Source: Rhea pennata (taxonomy: Eukaryota > Chordata > Aves > Rheiformes > Rheidae). Taken from it: a stretch of 64,000 bases of DNA. A program made the position numbers and the translations under genes. Below, piece after piece: positions 51,701 through 63,479 of the stretch (position 1 is its first letter; every line of letters begins with the position of its first letter). The notes under the pieces were generated by a model. The model had not been told where the DNA came from. It made no database searches and was given only the letters and a program-made list of their open reading frames with translations. The DNA lies in NCBI RefSeq assembly GCF_028389875.1, contig NC_084663.1:116321301-116385300 (forward strand), read 5' to 3'.

Positions 51701-52608
51701 CAATTTAGTCAATGAGCTATGTAAATGTGTAAAATTCTAAAACCATTATTTCCACCCTCAATTCCTAAATAACTATGGCCCTTTTTTTCTATTAATAATT
51801 AGCATTATTAATATATTCACTGCTTCTGTCAGTAGATATTATTATCTGAAGATTGTATTTATTTATTTTTACCTTTTTGATAAACTTCTCTACAATCTGG
51901 ACAACATGCTTGTAGAGCTGGAAAAGAAATAGATTAATTAATTTATCATCTATTTGACACTGCTTCATTTCTTTAGAAATTTTTTAGTTCTTTGTGCTTA
52001 CTACCAGGTAGGAAGGACTACAAACAAAATATTGTACTCACGTTCTAGAAAGAAACAGCGCACAGTTAATCAAGCATTGAGAAAAAGATTTCATGGAGGG
52101 AATGGATTGGGATAAGTCATTCTTTCTGTTAGAAGTGTCTCAGTGCGTACACAAAAGAAACTGCTTTCAGAGTATTAGTGACAACTTTAGGGTTTATTTT
52201 CTAAGACAGACCTCTAATATGATGAATTGCAGTTGCATGCTGCAATATTTTAAATTTTGTCAGATAGAAATCACAACACCACAGTGGATATAGCATTAGA
52301 AAGCAATGATTCAAAAATCAAGCTGTCATTATGCTACTAGTCTAAAACCAAAAGACGATATTCACCACCCACTTGTTTCTACATAACATTCTTAAAATCA
52401 ACTAGAATAAAACATCCATGAAGCTACAGAGACTAGAAAAATCCAGAGATACATTTACCTCAAATATAAAATAATAAAAATATTGCTACTATTATAGTTT
52501 CATTTTTGTTTTATTGTATGTTACCTTAATAGCTTTAATGGCAGCTTTTGTGATGAGAATCATTTTTGCTCGGGAAATAGGAGGTTTCATCTCCATGAGT
52601 GAAAAGAG
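18018..52608 (-). CDS. SCAF4: SR-related and CTD-associated factor 4, coding exons 2-20 (first exon outside window)
   Basis: Nuclear protein that binds the phosphorylated CTD of RNA polymerase II. With SCAF8 it prevents premature polyadenylation and aids termination. Exons in transcript order: 52608-52525, 51917-51873, 51186-51025, 49259-49124, 46531-46392, 45405-45229, 44866-44766, 43026-42918, 42537-42370, 41233-41148, 39722-39532, 37354-37254, 36177-36064, 35396-35240, 33649-33495, 27434-27272, 27137-27057, 26947-26759, 18853-18018. All introns between them are GT-AG and every phase joins. The sum is 3195 nt, i.e. 1064 residues plus TAG; with the missing N-terminal ~10 residues the protein is about 1074, against 1147 for human (from memory). 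Domains: CID about 1-140, Gln/Pro linker, SR segment about 430-475, RRM about 480-555, proline-rich part, RGG/RDR-like tail. Exon count matches human. SCAF8 is the paralogue, but the residue match and the SOD1 neighbourhood point to SCAF4. Confidence 0.95.
18854..26758 (-). other. SCAF4: SCAF4 intron 19 (7.9 kb)
   Basis: AT-rich, no exon or recognised transposon. It holds simple sequence: a CA/AATAAA-type run at 18868-18898, T-runs at 22122-22137 and 23628-23651, A-runs at 24692-24721 and 25889-25909. Confidence 0.6.
26759..33649 (-). CDS. SCAF4: SCAF4 exons 16-19: proline-rich segment
   Basis: Exons 33649-33495, 27434-27272, 27137-27057 and 26947-26759. Landmarks are [36 protein letters not shown], a run of seven prolines before [14 protein letters not shown], and [20 protein letters not shown]. 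Intron 16 (27435-33494) separates the first two exons and contains the LTR and CR1 insertions. Confidence 0.93.
28033..28310 (+). mobile_element. Related retroviral 3' fragment, LTR truncated
   Basis: Aligns by eye at roughly 70% with 30104-30380 in the same orientation, with small indels. It has the same purine tract (28187-28195, TTAAGGGGG) followed by TGTTATGTGAAC at 28196. Similarity stops near 28310, so only about 115 bp of LTR is left. Internal-type sequence precedes both copies, so they are two 3' ends, not the 5' and 3' LTRs of one provirus. Confidence 0.5.
28311..30103. other. Unclassified sequence between the two retroviral ends
   Basis: Possibly internal retroviral sequence of the right-hand element. 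The stretch 29.2-29.5 kb has a + frame that reads protein-like with one stop, and 29.6-30.1 kb is richer in GC than the intron around it, but I recognise no gag, pol or env motif. Confidence 0.3.
30104..30864 (+). mobile_element. Endogenous retrovirus remnant: 3' internal end plus LTR
   Basis: A purine-rich tract TTAAGGGGAG (30251-30260) is followed at once by TGTTATATGAG, the layout of a polypurine tract and LTR start. The LTR would run 30261-30864 (about 600 bp, TG...CA ends) with TATATAAA at 30684-30691. The 150 bp before it (30104-30250) is shared with the copy at 28.0-28.3 kb, as expected for retroviral internal sequence. No intact gene remains. Family assignment (ERVL or other) is not possible by eye, and the 3' boundary is a judgement. 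Confidence 0.5.
30371..30410. repeat. Nested short inverted repeats in the LTR
   Basis: AATACCAT and ATGGTATT form an 8-bp stem with a 6-nt loop (30371-30392), directly followed by an overlapping 14-bp perfect palindrome centred on CCTAGG. Confidence 0.7.
31170..31916 (+). mobile_element. CR1 LINE, 5'-truncated, with ORF2 C-terminus and 3' end
   Basis: About 750 bp of CR1, antisense to SCAF4. The frame from 31262 reads [20 protein letters not shown], then [37 protein letters not shown] and [20 protein letters not shown], the C-terminal part of the CR1 reverse-transcriptase ORF. It is open to 31834 except for one TAG (31448-31450), and a short in-frame deletion removes residues after VTE. The 3' end carries two tandem ATTCTATG units (31901-31916), the CR1 hallmark. 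It has no target-site duplication that I can see, as usual for CR1. It is dead but comparatively little decayed. Confidence 0.93.
32195..32341. repeat. Tandem duplication, 2 x 73 bp
   Basis: Copies 32195-32267 and 32268-32341 differ at only a few positions. Each contains GGGGCTGGCTAAATTATTTT and ends TTGAGTTCAGGATCT. It is noncoding, in SCAF4 intron 16. Confidence 0.92.
32720..32778. repeat. Tandem duplication, 2 x about 30 bp
   Basis: TTTATAACTTATTTAAACCA occurs twice in a row, each preceded by TACAAGG or TACAAAG. In SCAF4 intron 16. Confidence 0.85.
35240..37354 (-). CDS. SCAF4: SCAF4 exons 13-15: RNA recognition motif and conserved extension
   Basis: Exon 13 (37354-37254) holds RNP2, TTLWVGQL, and the first helix. 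Exon 14 (36177-36064) holds the RNP1-like strand RGCAYIVMV and the second helix. Exon 15 (35396-35240) starts [20 protein letters not shown], the last strand and the conserved C-terminal extension shared with SCAF8 and yeast Nrd1-like proteins. RNA binding is expected. Confidence 0.94.
39532..41233 (-). CDS. SCAF4: SCAF4 exons 11-12: Arg-Ser segment
   Basis: Exon 11 (41233-41148) encodes [15 protein letters not shown] followed by the first RS dipeptides. Exon 12 (39722-39532) encodes a dense RS/RR stretch ending [16 protein letters not shown]. Such segments are phosphorylated and direct nuclear-speckle contacts in SR-related proteins. They also account for a chance open frame on other strands here. 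Confidence 0.93.
42370..46531 (-). CDS. SCAF4: SCAF4 exons 6-10: Gln/Pro-rich linker
   Basis: Exons 46531-46392, 45405-45229, 44866-44766, 43026-42918 and 42537-42370. The encoded linker is low in complexity and rich in Gln, Pro and Met. It includes the family-specific runs [43 protein letters not shown] and MMGIQQDPM. It is probably disordered. Exon 10 is preceded by an uninterrupted run of 26 T in the transcript sense, ending 10 nt before the exon. Confidence 0.93.
46532..49123 (-). other. SCAF4: SCAF4 intron 5
   Basis: 2.6 kb, AT-rich, no exon or transposon seen. Holds a T22 run at 47860-47881 (+ strand) and the 22-bp palindrome at 48689-48710. Confidence 0.6.
48689..48710. repeat. 22-bp perfect palindrome
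   Basis: Two 11-bp arms, ATTATCTTACA and its exact complement, meet with no spacer in SCAF4 intron 5. The flanking bases do not extend it. Confidence 0.95.
49124..52608 (-). CDS. SCAF4: SCAF4 exons 2-5: CTD-interacting domain
   Basis: Exon 2 (52608-52525, 28 codons) starts [15 protein letters not shown]. Exon 3 (51917-51873, 15 codons) reads [15 protein letters not shown]. Exon 4 (51186-51025, 54 codons) starts [20 protein letters not shown]. Exon 5 (49259-49124) starts [16 protein letters not shown]. Together they make the all-helical CID that grips Ser2/Ser5-phosphorylated CTD heptads. The first helix begins in the missing exon 1. This is the most conserved part of the protein and shows no break. 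Confidence 0.95.
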
Positions 52609-55116
52609 CTAAACAGAGAAAATAAGAAATATTAAAAAAAAAAAAAAAAAAAAAAAAACTATTCTGAAGTTTGAGCAGTTAAACAAAAATACAGTATTTC
52701 AGACAACTGTTACTGACATTCCACACAACTACTCAGTGCTGGCCCTTGAAACGAGGGGACTAACAGGCAGAGCTTTCTAGATAACATTCAAAGTTGTTTT
52801 CCTTGTGAACTAACCCACATTCACCAATTCACAAGCTTTTGATAAGGTTGCTGTCAAAGCTCCATTTATGTCTAACAACAGGTATCTGCTAAGTTATGGT
52901 TTAGGGAGTCACCATTTTAAAGAAACAATATAAAGTAGAATGAAGTATAGGCTTAAATTAGCCTGAATATCTGTTTAGAAAAAGAAATAAGATGGATCTA
53001 CAGACATCAAGACTGGTATATGCCTTTAGCTAATTTGCATACAAGTCATCCTGATGGATGACCAAATCTATACTAAATTTTCAAATTATCCTGCCATATC
53101 GAGGCATTGCAAATGTCTTTAATGGAGATATTTACTACTTAGTTTGCTGTGGACATATCACATTACTATTAAAATTAACTGTATCAACTGTTCTGGGGAA
53201 TCCTCCAAACTATTCTCCATGCTAATGTCACCAGTGGAAAAGTTAATTCCTTTAGGCCAAAGGTTTCAAAAGTGGCTAGTCTTTAAGAATGACAATTTAA
53301 GGCACACTGTGAACCTGACTTACAGGATTCATTACAATTTAGTTTCTTTAAACATAGCCCAGGTACTCTACTTCACTAGGTTTTAATTATACCAAAGTTA
53401 GGAAGAGTGTTGCTCTTCTAAGACCATTAAAAATAAAAAGGGAATCATAAGTACTAGATTAGAATAATAATTAAAAAAATATTTCTGAATTCACAAAAGG
53501 CATATTCTGTATTCAAAACATATAGAATACTGGCAGAATAAGTAGGTTCTTCAAATACGAGCAAAAATCTTAGTGGAAAAAAAAAAATCCAATCTTCATA
53601 TTTACAGATGACATTACCACAACTTATATCTCATCTCCCAAGCGAGGAATTCTATTACAAAACACTTCCACAAAGTTTTGAACAGAAATGCCTTGTTCTG
53701 AAAAAAACGCCCAGGTATTTCTAAGAAAACACCACTCTGTCTTGCAGCGTTCACAATGATCCTGAAAAACAAGCATTAGCCTCGCATTTTACAGACTGAA
53801 ATTAAAAACTTGCACATATAACCATCAGAGTTGGTAGAACACCCACATGGGCAACACAAAGGGAAGGAAACACGAGTACTAGCTTCCCCAGTCCACAGCA
53901 CCAATGAAACAAGGCAACGTTCTTGCCTGCTTCTGCCCTTGGCTTCATACAGCAGTATTTTGAGAGGACAGGGGAACAGGAGATTTTGGGGGTTTTTTTG
54001 AGGGGTGGGGAGAGTCTTTTTAAATGGTAGCCCTGCACCAGCACTCATAAGCGTGCATGTACACGCACAAGAAGAAACCAAAATCCCATATACATCTCAC
54101 CACATTCTGGACTAGTCTGCTTGCTCTGTGCCTATAGTGAATTCTATATATTCCATAACTTGCTATGATAATCTCATATCATAAAATAACTAATTGTAAA
54201 AATTATACCGTATGCCACACTATGTTTTTATTTTGTAGAGAGAATTCTTTTGGTCTACTGTCCGTAGAGCTGGAAGCACATTCCACTTGGCTTGACAGTA
54301 CAGTTTTCTCCAATCTTACTTCCCATCTTCCAAGTAGAAAGAGAAGCCATATCTTTCCACTACTGCTTTTTAACTCCTCCTTTCATCTTACAGTTCATGA
54401 TTAAGTACTCCAGTCGACTAAATATTTTGTGTTCTTCCCACAAACTTACCAGCTATTTAGCTGTTGCTTAATAAAGGCAGAACCCTTAGATTGTCACGAT
54501 TTGTGTAAAGCAAAAAGCACACACACAGGTCTTCAGTATTTCCTATATTTACATAATCTTTTTACCTTAAAATTTTCACAGAAAATCACAGAAAAACTGT
54601 TTTGCATTACATCATTTGATTTTCCTCCTCACAATAAAATACAGAAAAAGTAGAGGCCCTGAATACTAGCCACAAATGTGATAAACAACTTAGCATAAAC
54701 TAAAATAAGAGACTAAAATACCTAAAAGCAAGTAAAGTGGTAACAAAACTTTCACTAAATCAAAACAAATGCTTTATACAAATAGAACTGAGTAAGGAAA
54801 AAAATGTATTTACTTTCTTAATCACTGTCTTAATTCATTTCTTAAATCTCTTATTCCAGGAGATATGATTGAAGAAAGATTGTCTCTTGAGAGAGTGGTA
54901 GCTAGATATCCTGGTCAATACCAACATCAAGTCAAGACCACAACCTCCCATTACTAATCTCCACAAAAGGCAAGTTCCAGTGCCAGAATGCTTGATTTTA
55001 AAGCCAATCAAGCCATAAAAACCTACCACAGGCTAACATCCCTGCTCACTCAGAAATCATGATATGGCCAAATAAAATCTATCAGATGAAAGACAGAAGG
55101 AGAAGAAAAGTGTTTG

Positions 55117-55519
55117 TGATGTGACTCACTGAAAAAATAATAATTTTGAACTGCATTTCTTTAGATGAACAAAGTCAATGCTAACATTAAAACTGGAAAA
55201 TCTGTTTAAGAGGTAATGACGGGGGGGGGGGAAGGAAGGAAAAGAAAAGATCAACAAACCAACAGAAGGCCTCAAAAATGAGATGAATTGGGGAAAGAAT
55301 GAGCCAACATTGCATGAAAGCCATACCACATCCTTTCCACTGCACACCAAGAAGCACCTGGCCCTGTAGCAAAAGGAGCCAGTCCTGTATCATGAGAACA
55401 AAGGCAGCAGTGTCAAGGTAGCATTTCAGCATTCGTCCTTCAGAAACACAACTGAAAAGAACCAGGAACCTGGGAGCACTCGTAGCTGGACAGAAGATGA
55501 TAATAAACAAGCAGCAGCA

Positions 55520-55572
<53 letters not shown>
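55117..55572 (+). mobile_element. Possible poly(A)-tailed retroposed segment
   Basis: AATAAA at 55502-55507 lies 13 nt before an uninterrupted run of 52 A (55521-55572), the layout of a reverse-transcribed mRNA end. AAAGTGTTTG before the segment (55107-55116) and AAAGTGTCTG after the tail (55570-55579) could be a decayed target-site duplication. The body has no protein I recognise, and a chance A-run is quite possible. Confidence 0.25.
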
Positions 55573-55574
<2 letters not shown>

Positions 55575-56701
55575 GTCTGAAAAGAAGGTATCTCAAGAAT
55601 GATGTAATAACAGGAGACTAAAAGAATCCAAGGAGAAACAAACTGCCAGAGGGCAGGAAGAAGGGAATTCAGCTAGATGCACTAAAGTAGCAAGGAAGGA
55701 TGCAACAAACAATAAGGTAACTTGGAAAAGCCATTAATTAAAGAACATCAGAGGTCAGAATGGAGGCTAATAAGCCACAAATAAACAAGAGCTTTGGAAG
55801 AATAGGACTGAGAAGATCATTGTAAATTGTTCCTTTGCTGTTACAGAGAGCACTCTGGGCAACAGCAACATAAACATAGTAAAAGCAATGAGGTCAGTAC
55901 GTGCAGATATTTCCAGGGAGTAAAGCTCAGAATGAACTACTGCTAAAAAATGCACCAAACAAAAATGCAAATGTATTTGAAATATCTATATTTATACATA
56001 TATAAAAATACATTCTGCCCTCTCATGACACACAACCCTATCTTCTGGAACAGTGCATCAAAAAAAATCAAAAGCTTGTTATCTTTTTAAACTGTCATAA
56101 GCTTTTTAGAATAGCAAGTAAGTATTTTAAAGATGATTTTTATTTAATTTTCAGCATCATTGTTACAAGCTTAAAAAATATTTTAAAGAAAAAGGCAAAT
56201 CTAAAAATTAAGTAACCTTAGTAATTCCTCATGAAATTTCAGTGTCAGATTGGAAACTTTTTCAGCAAGACTATTTCTACATCCTTTACATCTGCATATA
56301 TTCACCCAGACTTGTATCCTCTTTCATGTACATACATTTCTCAAATCAATATATGCAAAAAAAAAAAAATAATAAAGGACTATTTTTGGAGGAGCATCCT
56401 TACGAGTGTCCTTTCAGTAATACTGAAAGATATCTAATCTATCAAAGGGCATCAGGACCAGCTAAAGAAGCAAACTTGATGCAAAAACCTACACTACCAA
56501 AAAAAAAAAGAAAAAAAAAAAAAAAAAAAGAGTTTTGAAAGACATAACAAAGGCAACAATAACTTGCAGCTTGAGAGCTTTTTCAACCTACTTCTTTACA
56601 ACAGAGGTCTTTCACTGCAATGCTCTGCCCTGCAAAGCTTGACCTGTGAGGAAATGATTTCTCTAACACTATGTTCTTACCCACCCTAAGTGGATGTCTG
56701 G

Positions 56702-56733
<32 letters not shown>

Positions 56734-58678
56734 AACAGCTTCACAGTTGCTCCCTACCACCCTTCCCCACCTAGTGACACCACTGGTTAATGAAATAAGC
56801 ATGACCCTTCCCCACATAGTGATGGATCCAAGCTCTCATTTCTGCTGTCTACTCCCCCCACAGCCCACTTCTTTGCTAGCAAAAACTACCCTAGCTATCA
56901 AGTTAAGACACTGAGGAAAAGTAGCTTTCAGCACTGAGCAACAAAAGAAAGCCCTGTTTACTAGCAGGAGGAGCACAGCAGGGTGAGAGAGAGCAGGGGA
57001 AAACAGACGAAATAAAAAGGCCTTTTTAAGTAAGGCCTAACTAGCCTACAGACTAGTCCAGACTTGCTTCTTTGTTCAGTTCTGGCAATTTCAGTAATTT
57101 AAGTCTTTACTCTTTCAGGTATGATAGTCTTACACGTTCAAAGTAATATGAAAAAACGCATTCCAATGTTACACAAGCTCTAGCATAACGTAACAATTTA
57201 AGAACTCTGAAACTTTTCGGGAACCTCCCTCCTTATACTTGAAAGCCTATGTAATGTGGCAGCACTGGGGGAACACCAGGTCTTTAAAAAGGAATCTCCT
57301 TTGTCACTGCTGTATCAACCTACCTACAACAACAAAAAAAAAAGGTACAAAACTGCCTACTAAACTCAAACCACAATACAAAACAATGATTCAAAACTAT
57401 TCCTGCGTACTTTCCACAGCAATATGGAAGCACAGAACAAAAAAAATTATAGTGTCAAAAACCTCAAATGTGGAAGATTCACCTGCTCATTTTCAGGCTT
57501 AGTAACTTGTTAATAAAGAGGAGTCACTCTTTAAATCTTACTGGATAGCACCAGGGACACTAACTGTATTGCCCGTTATCAGAGAGCAAGCTAGTAAGGA
57601 CCCCCAAATTAAAACTCAAGACAAAGTACATAAGTACTGTAGAGTGGCAGGAGATTAAGCAAGAGAACTAACACGTTTTCCAACTCAAACTGTAGAACCT
57701 GTCCAAATTCACATCCAAGCCCCTGGATAAGGTATTCTGGGAGGGGTGGGTAGCAGGAGAAGGAATGGAATAATAGCCTTTAGTCTTCCCAGAAGCAAAT
57801 TATTCATTTCGATACTTTGCTCCTTTTGAGGATCTATTTTACATAGAAGCATAGAACCATGGGGTTTTGAAGCAAAGAAGAGAACCGCTATTTTCCTTTT
57901 ACCCACAGCCTTGCCTAAGAACGTTAAAGAGACAGCATGTATGCGCACAGCACGTCTTAGAAAAAAAAGAGCAGGGCAAAATGTGGGAATCCTGTCAGCT
58001 TCTTTTTGCTACTGAGGTCCTTACAGGAAAATCAAAACCAGGCAGTGAGAGGTGCTGGCTCCCAGAGAGGTAACAGGGCAGCACAGTAAAGATGTAAGAC
58101 AAGAGGTCAGGGAAAAACAAACAAAAACAAAAAATGGCTCTTGCACTTCCCAAGCCTGTAACTACTTGGAAAGAAGTGAAACAGTATCACCCAAGGATAA
58201 GCCCCTGGCGCAGAAGAGAAAAGATCAGGGGTCTTTTGCTGTGTCTCAAGCTTGAGGTATATTTTTAAGTCTACTTACCTGTTTCCAATATGAAATAACA
58301 TGGTAGGAAAGGTAAAAAGGGAAGGTAAAACTACCTTTTAAGTCCTGAAGCAACTTCCCTGGCTTTGCTCTTCTGCTGAAGTTTCTTTGTGATTAAGATG
58401 CACCTTTATTTACAAATAAAGAGCCATGGCTCAGTTTTATATACTTACAAAATCTACAGAAAAGAGGGAGCATAGATGCATGATTTACTGAAAGAAATCT
58501 AGTGTTCAGTGATTAGTGGATATCAAATATTCAGGCCACTGTTACAATACTCTCATTCAACCTGCCTTCTCCAACTTTCAAAGAGTAGTCTAACAAGTCC
58601 TCAATAACTTTAACAAGTTTAACATGTCCATGCACATTTCTCTAACCAGGGTTTACACACACAGATGGCACAGTCAGT

Positions 58679-58700
58679 ACTCTGGGTCACTACCCAGAGT
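58679..58700. repeat. Short perfect hairpin
   Basis: ACTCTGGGT, loop CACT, ACCCAGAGT: a 9-bp perfect stem in SCAF4 intron 1. Confidence 0.9.
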
Positions 58701-61621
58701 CAGTATTCATTCATCATTTTTGAAATCTATTTTATTCATGCATTTAGAAATCACTCAAGGCAGCCAAACTACAAGTCAACTATACATAATTAATTGTAGT
58801 TACTTGTTCACATACCTACAGAAAAAGGATGATAGCTGTGACTAACAAGTACAAATATTGTACTATTTTGTTAACAAAGTACCATTATTATTAATACATT
58901 TTTTTTAAAAATACACATGAGTACAGAGACAATCTATTAGTTGAATATATTTTCCTTCCCCTATAATACCTGTCAATTACTTTCCTCTTCAGGTCTCCAA
59001 TCTTCCTTAACCTTCTAAGAAAAGGAGAAAGGTAATGATGTCTACCAAACTTCTGCTTCTCAGCTACATCTCAAGGGATTAATGTAAGTTTTAAACTCTT
59101 GAATGATCTGTGAAGCATATCAAATACAGGGAGCTGCTGAAGGTACAAGACCATTGTAAATTCATGGCTGCCAGGCTACATTCTTTGCAAAATAAAGCGA
59201 GATTTAAATTTGACCAGATATGAACCTCAGGTAATCAAGAAAAATAATACTTCATCCACTAAGCTATTTCTATTGCCTAAAAAGACTAGTCACAAAATCA
59301 GAATCACTGGCGAGAAAGATCTACAAAAACACTCAAATAAAAATGGTAGCATAATTTTTTGAAATTTATCTGCCTCTTAGGATCAGTGTATTTACTTCTA
59401 TGCTCATGAAGTCTTGCATGCTTCCTAAAAAGCTGCTCATCTCATTTCTTCTCCTACATCTCTAACAAGATGTTGCAACTTTCCACATTTCTGGAAACAG
59501 TTTTGCTAGTACAGAAGAAAAAGACAGAGCTCTTTCAGGATCATAGTGATGCTGCTCTTTCAGTTACTGCGAAGAGGTTATAAAAGCAAACAAAGCAACT
59601 TCCCTCCCCCCCAAAAAGGTGCACATTACTTCTGCAATGATTTCAGTCTTGGACATAGAGTAAATAAGAGATTAAATTCTGTATAAAACTGTAATGGCGC
59701 TCTCTCATCTCATCCTTCCCCCTCTACACTATCCAAATAATACTTGAACTGCTGCTTAAGCACTCTCCCAGCATATGTGGGAAGCAGCAATCACTTAAAA
59801 GTGCACCCTATTGCACCTACTGGAATATGAGAAGTGTTTTAGGCAGCAGTAACAGGTAGCAGCTTTCATTGTTTTCCAAAAGCAAAGGGTGCCAGATTGC
59901 ACAGAAGATGGTGATGGTCAGTTAGTCTTTCCTCCAAACAGCAAATACTGGTAGTTGTGTCCTTGCTGCTTTGCCATACAACAGAGGGAAATTAAGGGGG
60001 ATTCGTGAGTTTCAGTAAACTGCTGGAGAGCCACTGTGAAGGATATCCTGCCAAACTCTATTTATAGGACCTGGGGTGGAGTGGGGGAAGAAGAGGGCGC
60101 AAAAGAGAATAAAGGTTGCCCAGGTTTCAATTATCAAGTTAAAACCTGTGAATACTACTCTCTCCAAAGAAGGAAATAAAGCCTGCTGGCGCAACAGAGT
60201 GAAAAAGAAAAGGACTGGGGGAGTGGAAGGAGACTATAATAAGAGCATGCAAACTCCAAAATGAATTCTACCATTAGCATGAAAACGGCTATATTAGATC
60301 AAAATACAATTGCTTTGTTCATTAAGTATGGACAAATAGTGAAGGAGCAAGCTGCAGTTGTAACCTGAAAGAAATATCCCATAAATATCTATTCTGTTTG
60401 TGAACCAGGGACACTGAAGGGGGCTATCACAGTTTTTAACAGAACACCTACCTGAGACACACTGTTAAATGAATATACTCCATTACTCAATACAAACACA
60501 AAATTACAACAGAGCAAATTTGGCTTTTTTCTACTTCCAGCAGCAAAAGTGTCTGGAAATCTCTATTTCTGGTCTCTAAGCAATGACTAGTAAGTCTCTA
60601 ACTAAGACAACTAGTAAGTCATCTCTGAAGTCTTCCAGTTTAAATGAAAACAAGGCAAGGGTTACAAATTCACAAATCATGGCAAAGGTGTTTTTTTAAA
60701 GCTTGTTTTTTAAAAAAAAAACATATCCAAGTTTTGCATCATTAACAAGTTACCTTTTATAACTTACTTACACTGTACTTATTAATATGACAAACCATAT
60801 ACACCAAACAATGCATGAATCCCAACAGAGTTTAAACTAATTTTCCCAGGGAAAAAAGATACTATTTCATGTAACTATCAAGTCCCACCTATTCACTTGG
60901 TAGTATTTGCTTAGAGTGCAATTAGACTTGAGGGAAAAAAAAGAAAAAGAGAACCACACACATGCTTATTTCTGTAGAACAACGAAAATTTTAAAGAGAA
61001 ATTCATCAGTAAATGTACTTTCAAAACACAGATACAGAGGACAGGATTAAGAGTGTGGGCAACACAATCAAACATGATCAAATTACGCAAGCCAGGTAAG
61101 TTACCACCCATCAGCAGTGTCAAAGGAATTGACTCTTAAGTGTTCTTCCCTAGCTTACCACAATTGCTAAGTGCAATGCATTAGCTCAAACCTCTCTGTT
61201 TTAAAGTTTTACCTCACAATTCAGAAGGGCAGTTAAGATCACATAGTTATCACAAGTAGCGGACAGGCAGAAACTTGTTACTTCACTGCAACGTAATCAT
61301 ATGCCATCAGAAGCCTATAACCCAAAGGACAAAAACTGAACTGAGTGAAACTAGAACCTAAGACAGTCAAAACTATTAATGATTTTTACTGAACCGGGTG
61401 AACAGTTTCAACCAAAACAACCTGCATAAAGGTAATGGTGCTGGTGTTTTTCTCTTCCTCCTTAAACTTTTTTTTTTTCTGAAAAGAGGATACCAAGCTA
61501 ATAGTTTAGAAGACATCTAATTTACAGCAGTGATTTGAACTTGGGTCTCTCTCCATCCAAAAGATTGCTGTAACCACAAAATTAGTTCAACAGATCACAA
61601 ATGATCATACAGCCACCTGAC

Positions 61622-61679
61622 ACAACGAATGGCACCTCCTCTCACATGATACAATGAATGGCACCTCCTGTCACATAGA
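61622..61679. repeat. Tandem duplication, 2 x 29 bp
   Basis: GAATGGCACCTCCT repeats with a 29-bp period in the frame ACAA(C/T)GAATGG...TCACAT. In SCAF4 intron 1. Confidence 0.88.
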
Positions 61680-63479
61680 CTAGCAAAGAGCTAGTGACCT
61701 CCCCTTCCATGCAAGGAGGAGCAGTAAAGCTGGAAACAGATCACCTCTAGCACACATAGGAAATCCAGCGCAAAACTCACAGCTGCTGCAGTTAAAGCTG
61801 CCACTATAAAACCAAAATTCTCTTTCTACAATGGTATTGTAGAGTGGTGCTATTTTGACCAGTAAGTTTATGAATTCTTGACCCACAGGGTATTTTGGGA
61901 TAACTTTGATCTTCTTTGTGAAGCTACTTTACTCTCAATAAAATAATTAACTATTCAGTGAAGCAGAGACTGGTATACCTCTGTAGTCCATACAACCTCT
62001 ATGCAGGAGAAAATAAGGGAAGACAGTCGATTCCTCTGCCCACCTCACTACAGTTCTTCGCATACACTCACTTTCCCATCACATTGTGAATAACACTGAA
62101 ACCCTTTGCTAAACATCTCTTCAACTTTCTCCACCTTCATTGAGAAAGGTCAGAAATTTAATAATATTTGACTGTAAATTTCCCCTCATCAAAAAAAGTC
62201 TGAGACGTCTGAAATTTTAGTATGTATTGTTTTGCATGCACCGCTTTAGATAACAACACTGGGAAGTTCAGAGGGCAATTTAAGAAACAGACTTTATGTC
62301 ATTATCTGATATCATATACATATCTATGATCAACACAGAAATTACATAAAGATCCAAACTCTGAATTTAGAAACATGCGAACTTTATGCATAAATAGTCC
62401 TATGGAACTACTCGTATGTACAAATGAATGCATAGAAGAGATTTTAGCAAGTACAGTTTTCTTCCTCATAACTGATGTTCAAATGAAATTCCATGTTGTA
62501 ATATCATGTTTCAGTATACAGTTACCAGAATTTCACAAACTATTTCTGACTGTATCAGACAAAGTATCAGGCTTTTACTATGTCTGAAGAAGATACAAGA
62601 ATTAAAAAGTGCCATTTTCTAAAACTGTGGCTAGACTTCGGATACCAAGACACACTCTTGTTGGTCTAAAATCACACATACTTTAACAACTGGGTCAGTA
62701 AAAAAGTATTTTTTGTTGTATGAAAAACATTAAGCACCATCTGTACAATTATATCTTATTGGGGAGCAACATGGTGAAATGAATTAAGTGGAAACAACCA
62801 CTTGCCAGAGTTTCTATTTAGTCAAGTAAGAATATTTTTGTCTTCTGTTTTCAGGAAAATTGAAAATGCAGTGCACATGCCATTCAACTCTAATGTACTT
62901 AGGAATGATGCTTTGTACTTGTACATATCACTGGTTCAAAACAGTGTAGCACACACCCATAAAAAAGGCAAATAAAAAAAAAATGTAGATACGAAGTTTG
63001 CTACCTAAATTTCACTTTGTACTTTTACAATTTAGTTAAGGATGAGTAGATTTTCAGTTATTTTGGTTGTGATCCTCTAGTGCAACCGACAAGCGGTTGC
63101 AGGGAGTGAACTTTATACACTATGACTTCATCACATGAGAGTAGTCTGCCATTTTTCCTGTTTCTGTTCAGCAAACAGGCACAGCAACCTAACCTTCAAA
63201 ACGCATTAGACATTCTGGAACAGGTTCCGTTTTAGCTTTAACTGATTACCTGTGATGACAATGTGTGTTCTATTATGACGAGTTATGATCTGCAAAAGTC
63301 AAACTACCAACCTGAAGTAGGAGCTGTATCTAATCCAAAAATCATTTTAAATTATGGGACAAAAGCTTTAGAAAGTGCAGATTAGAGTTATTTTGTCATA
63401 TAATATAGAAAAATATCCATGTCTGCTCTGTCTCAAGTTCTGACTGGGTGTCTAGAGTACCATAAAAATGGACACGGGG

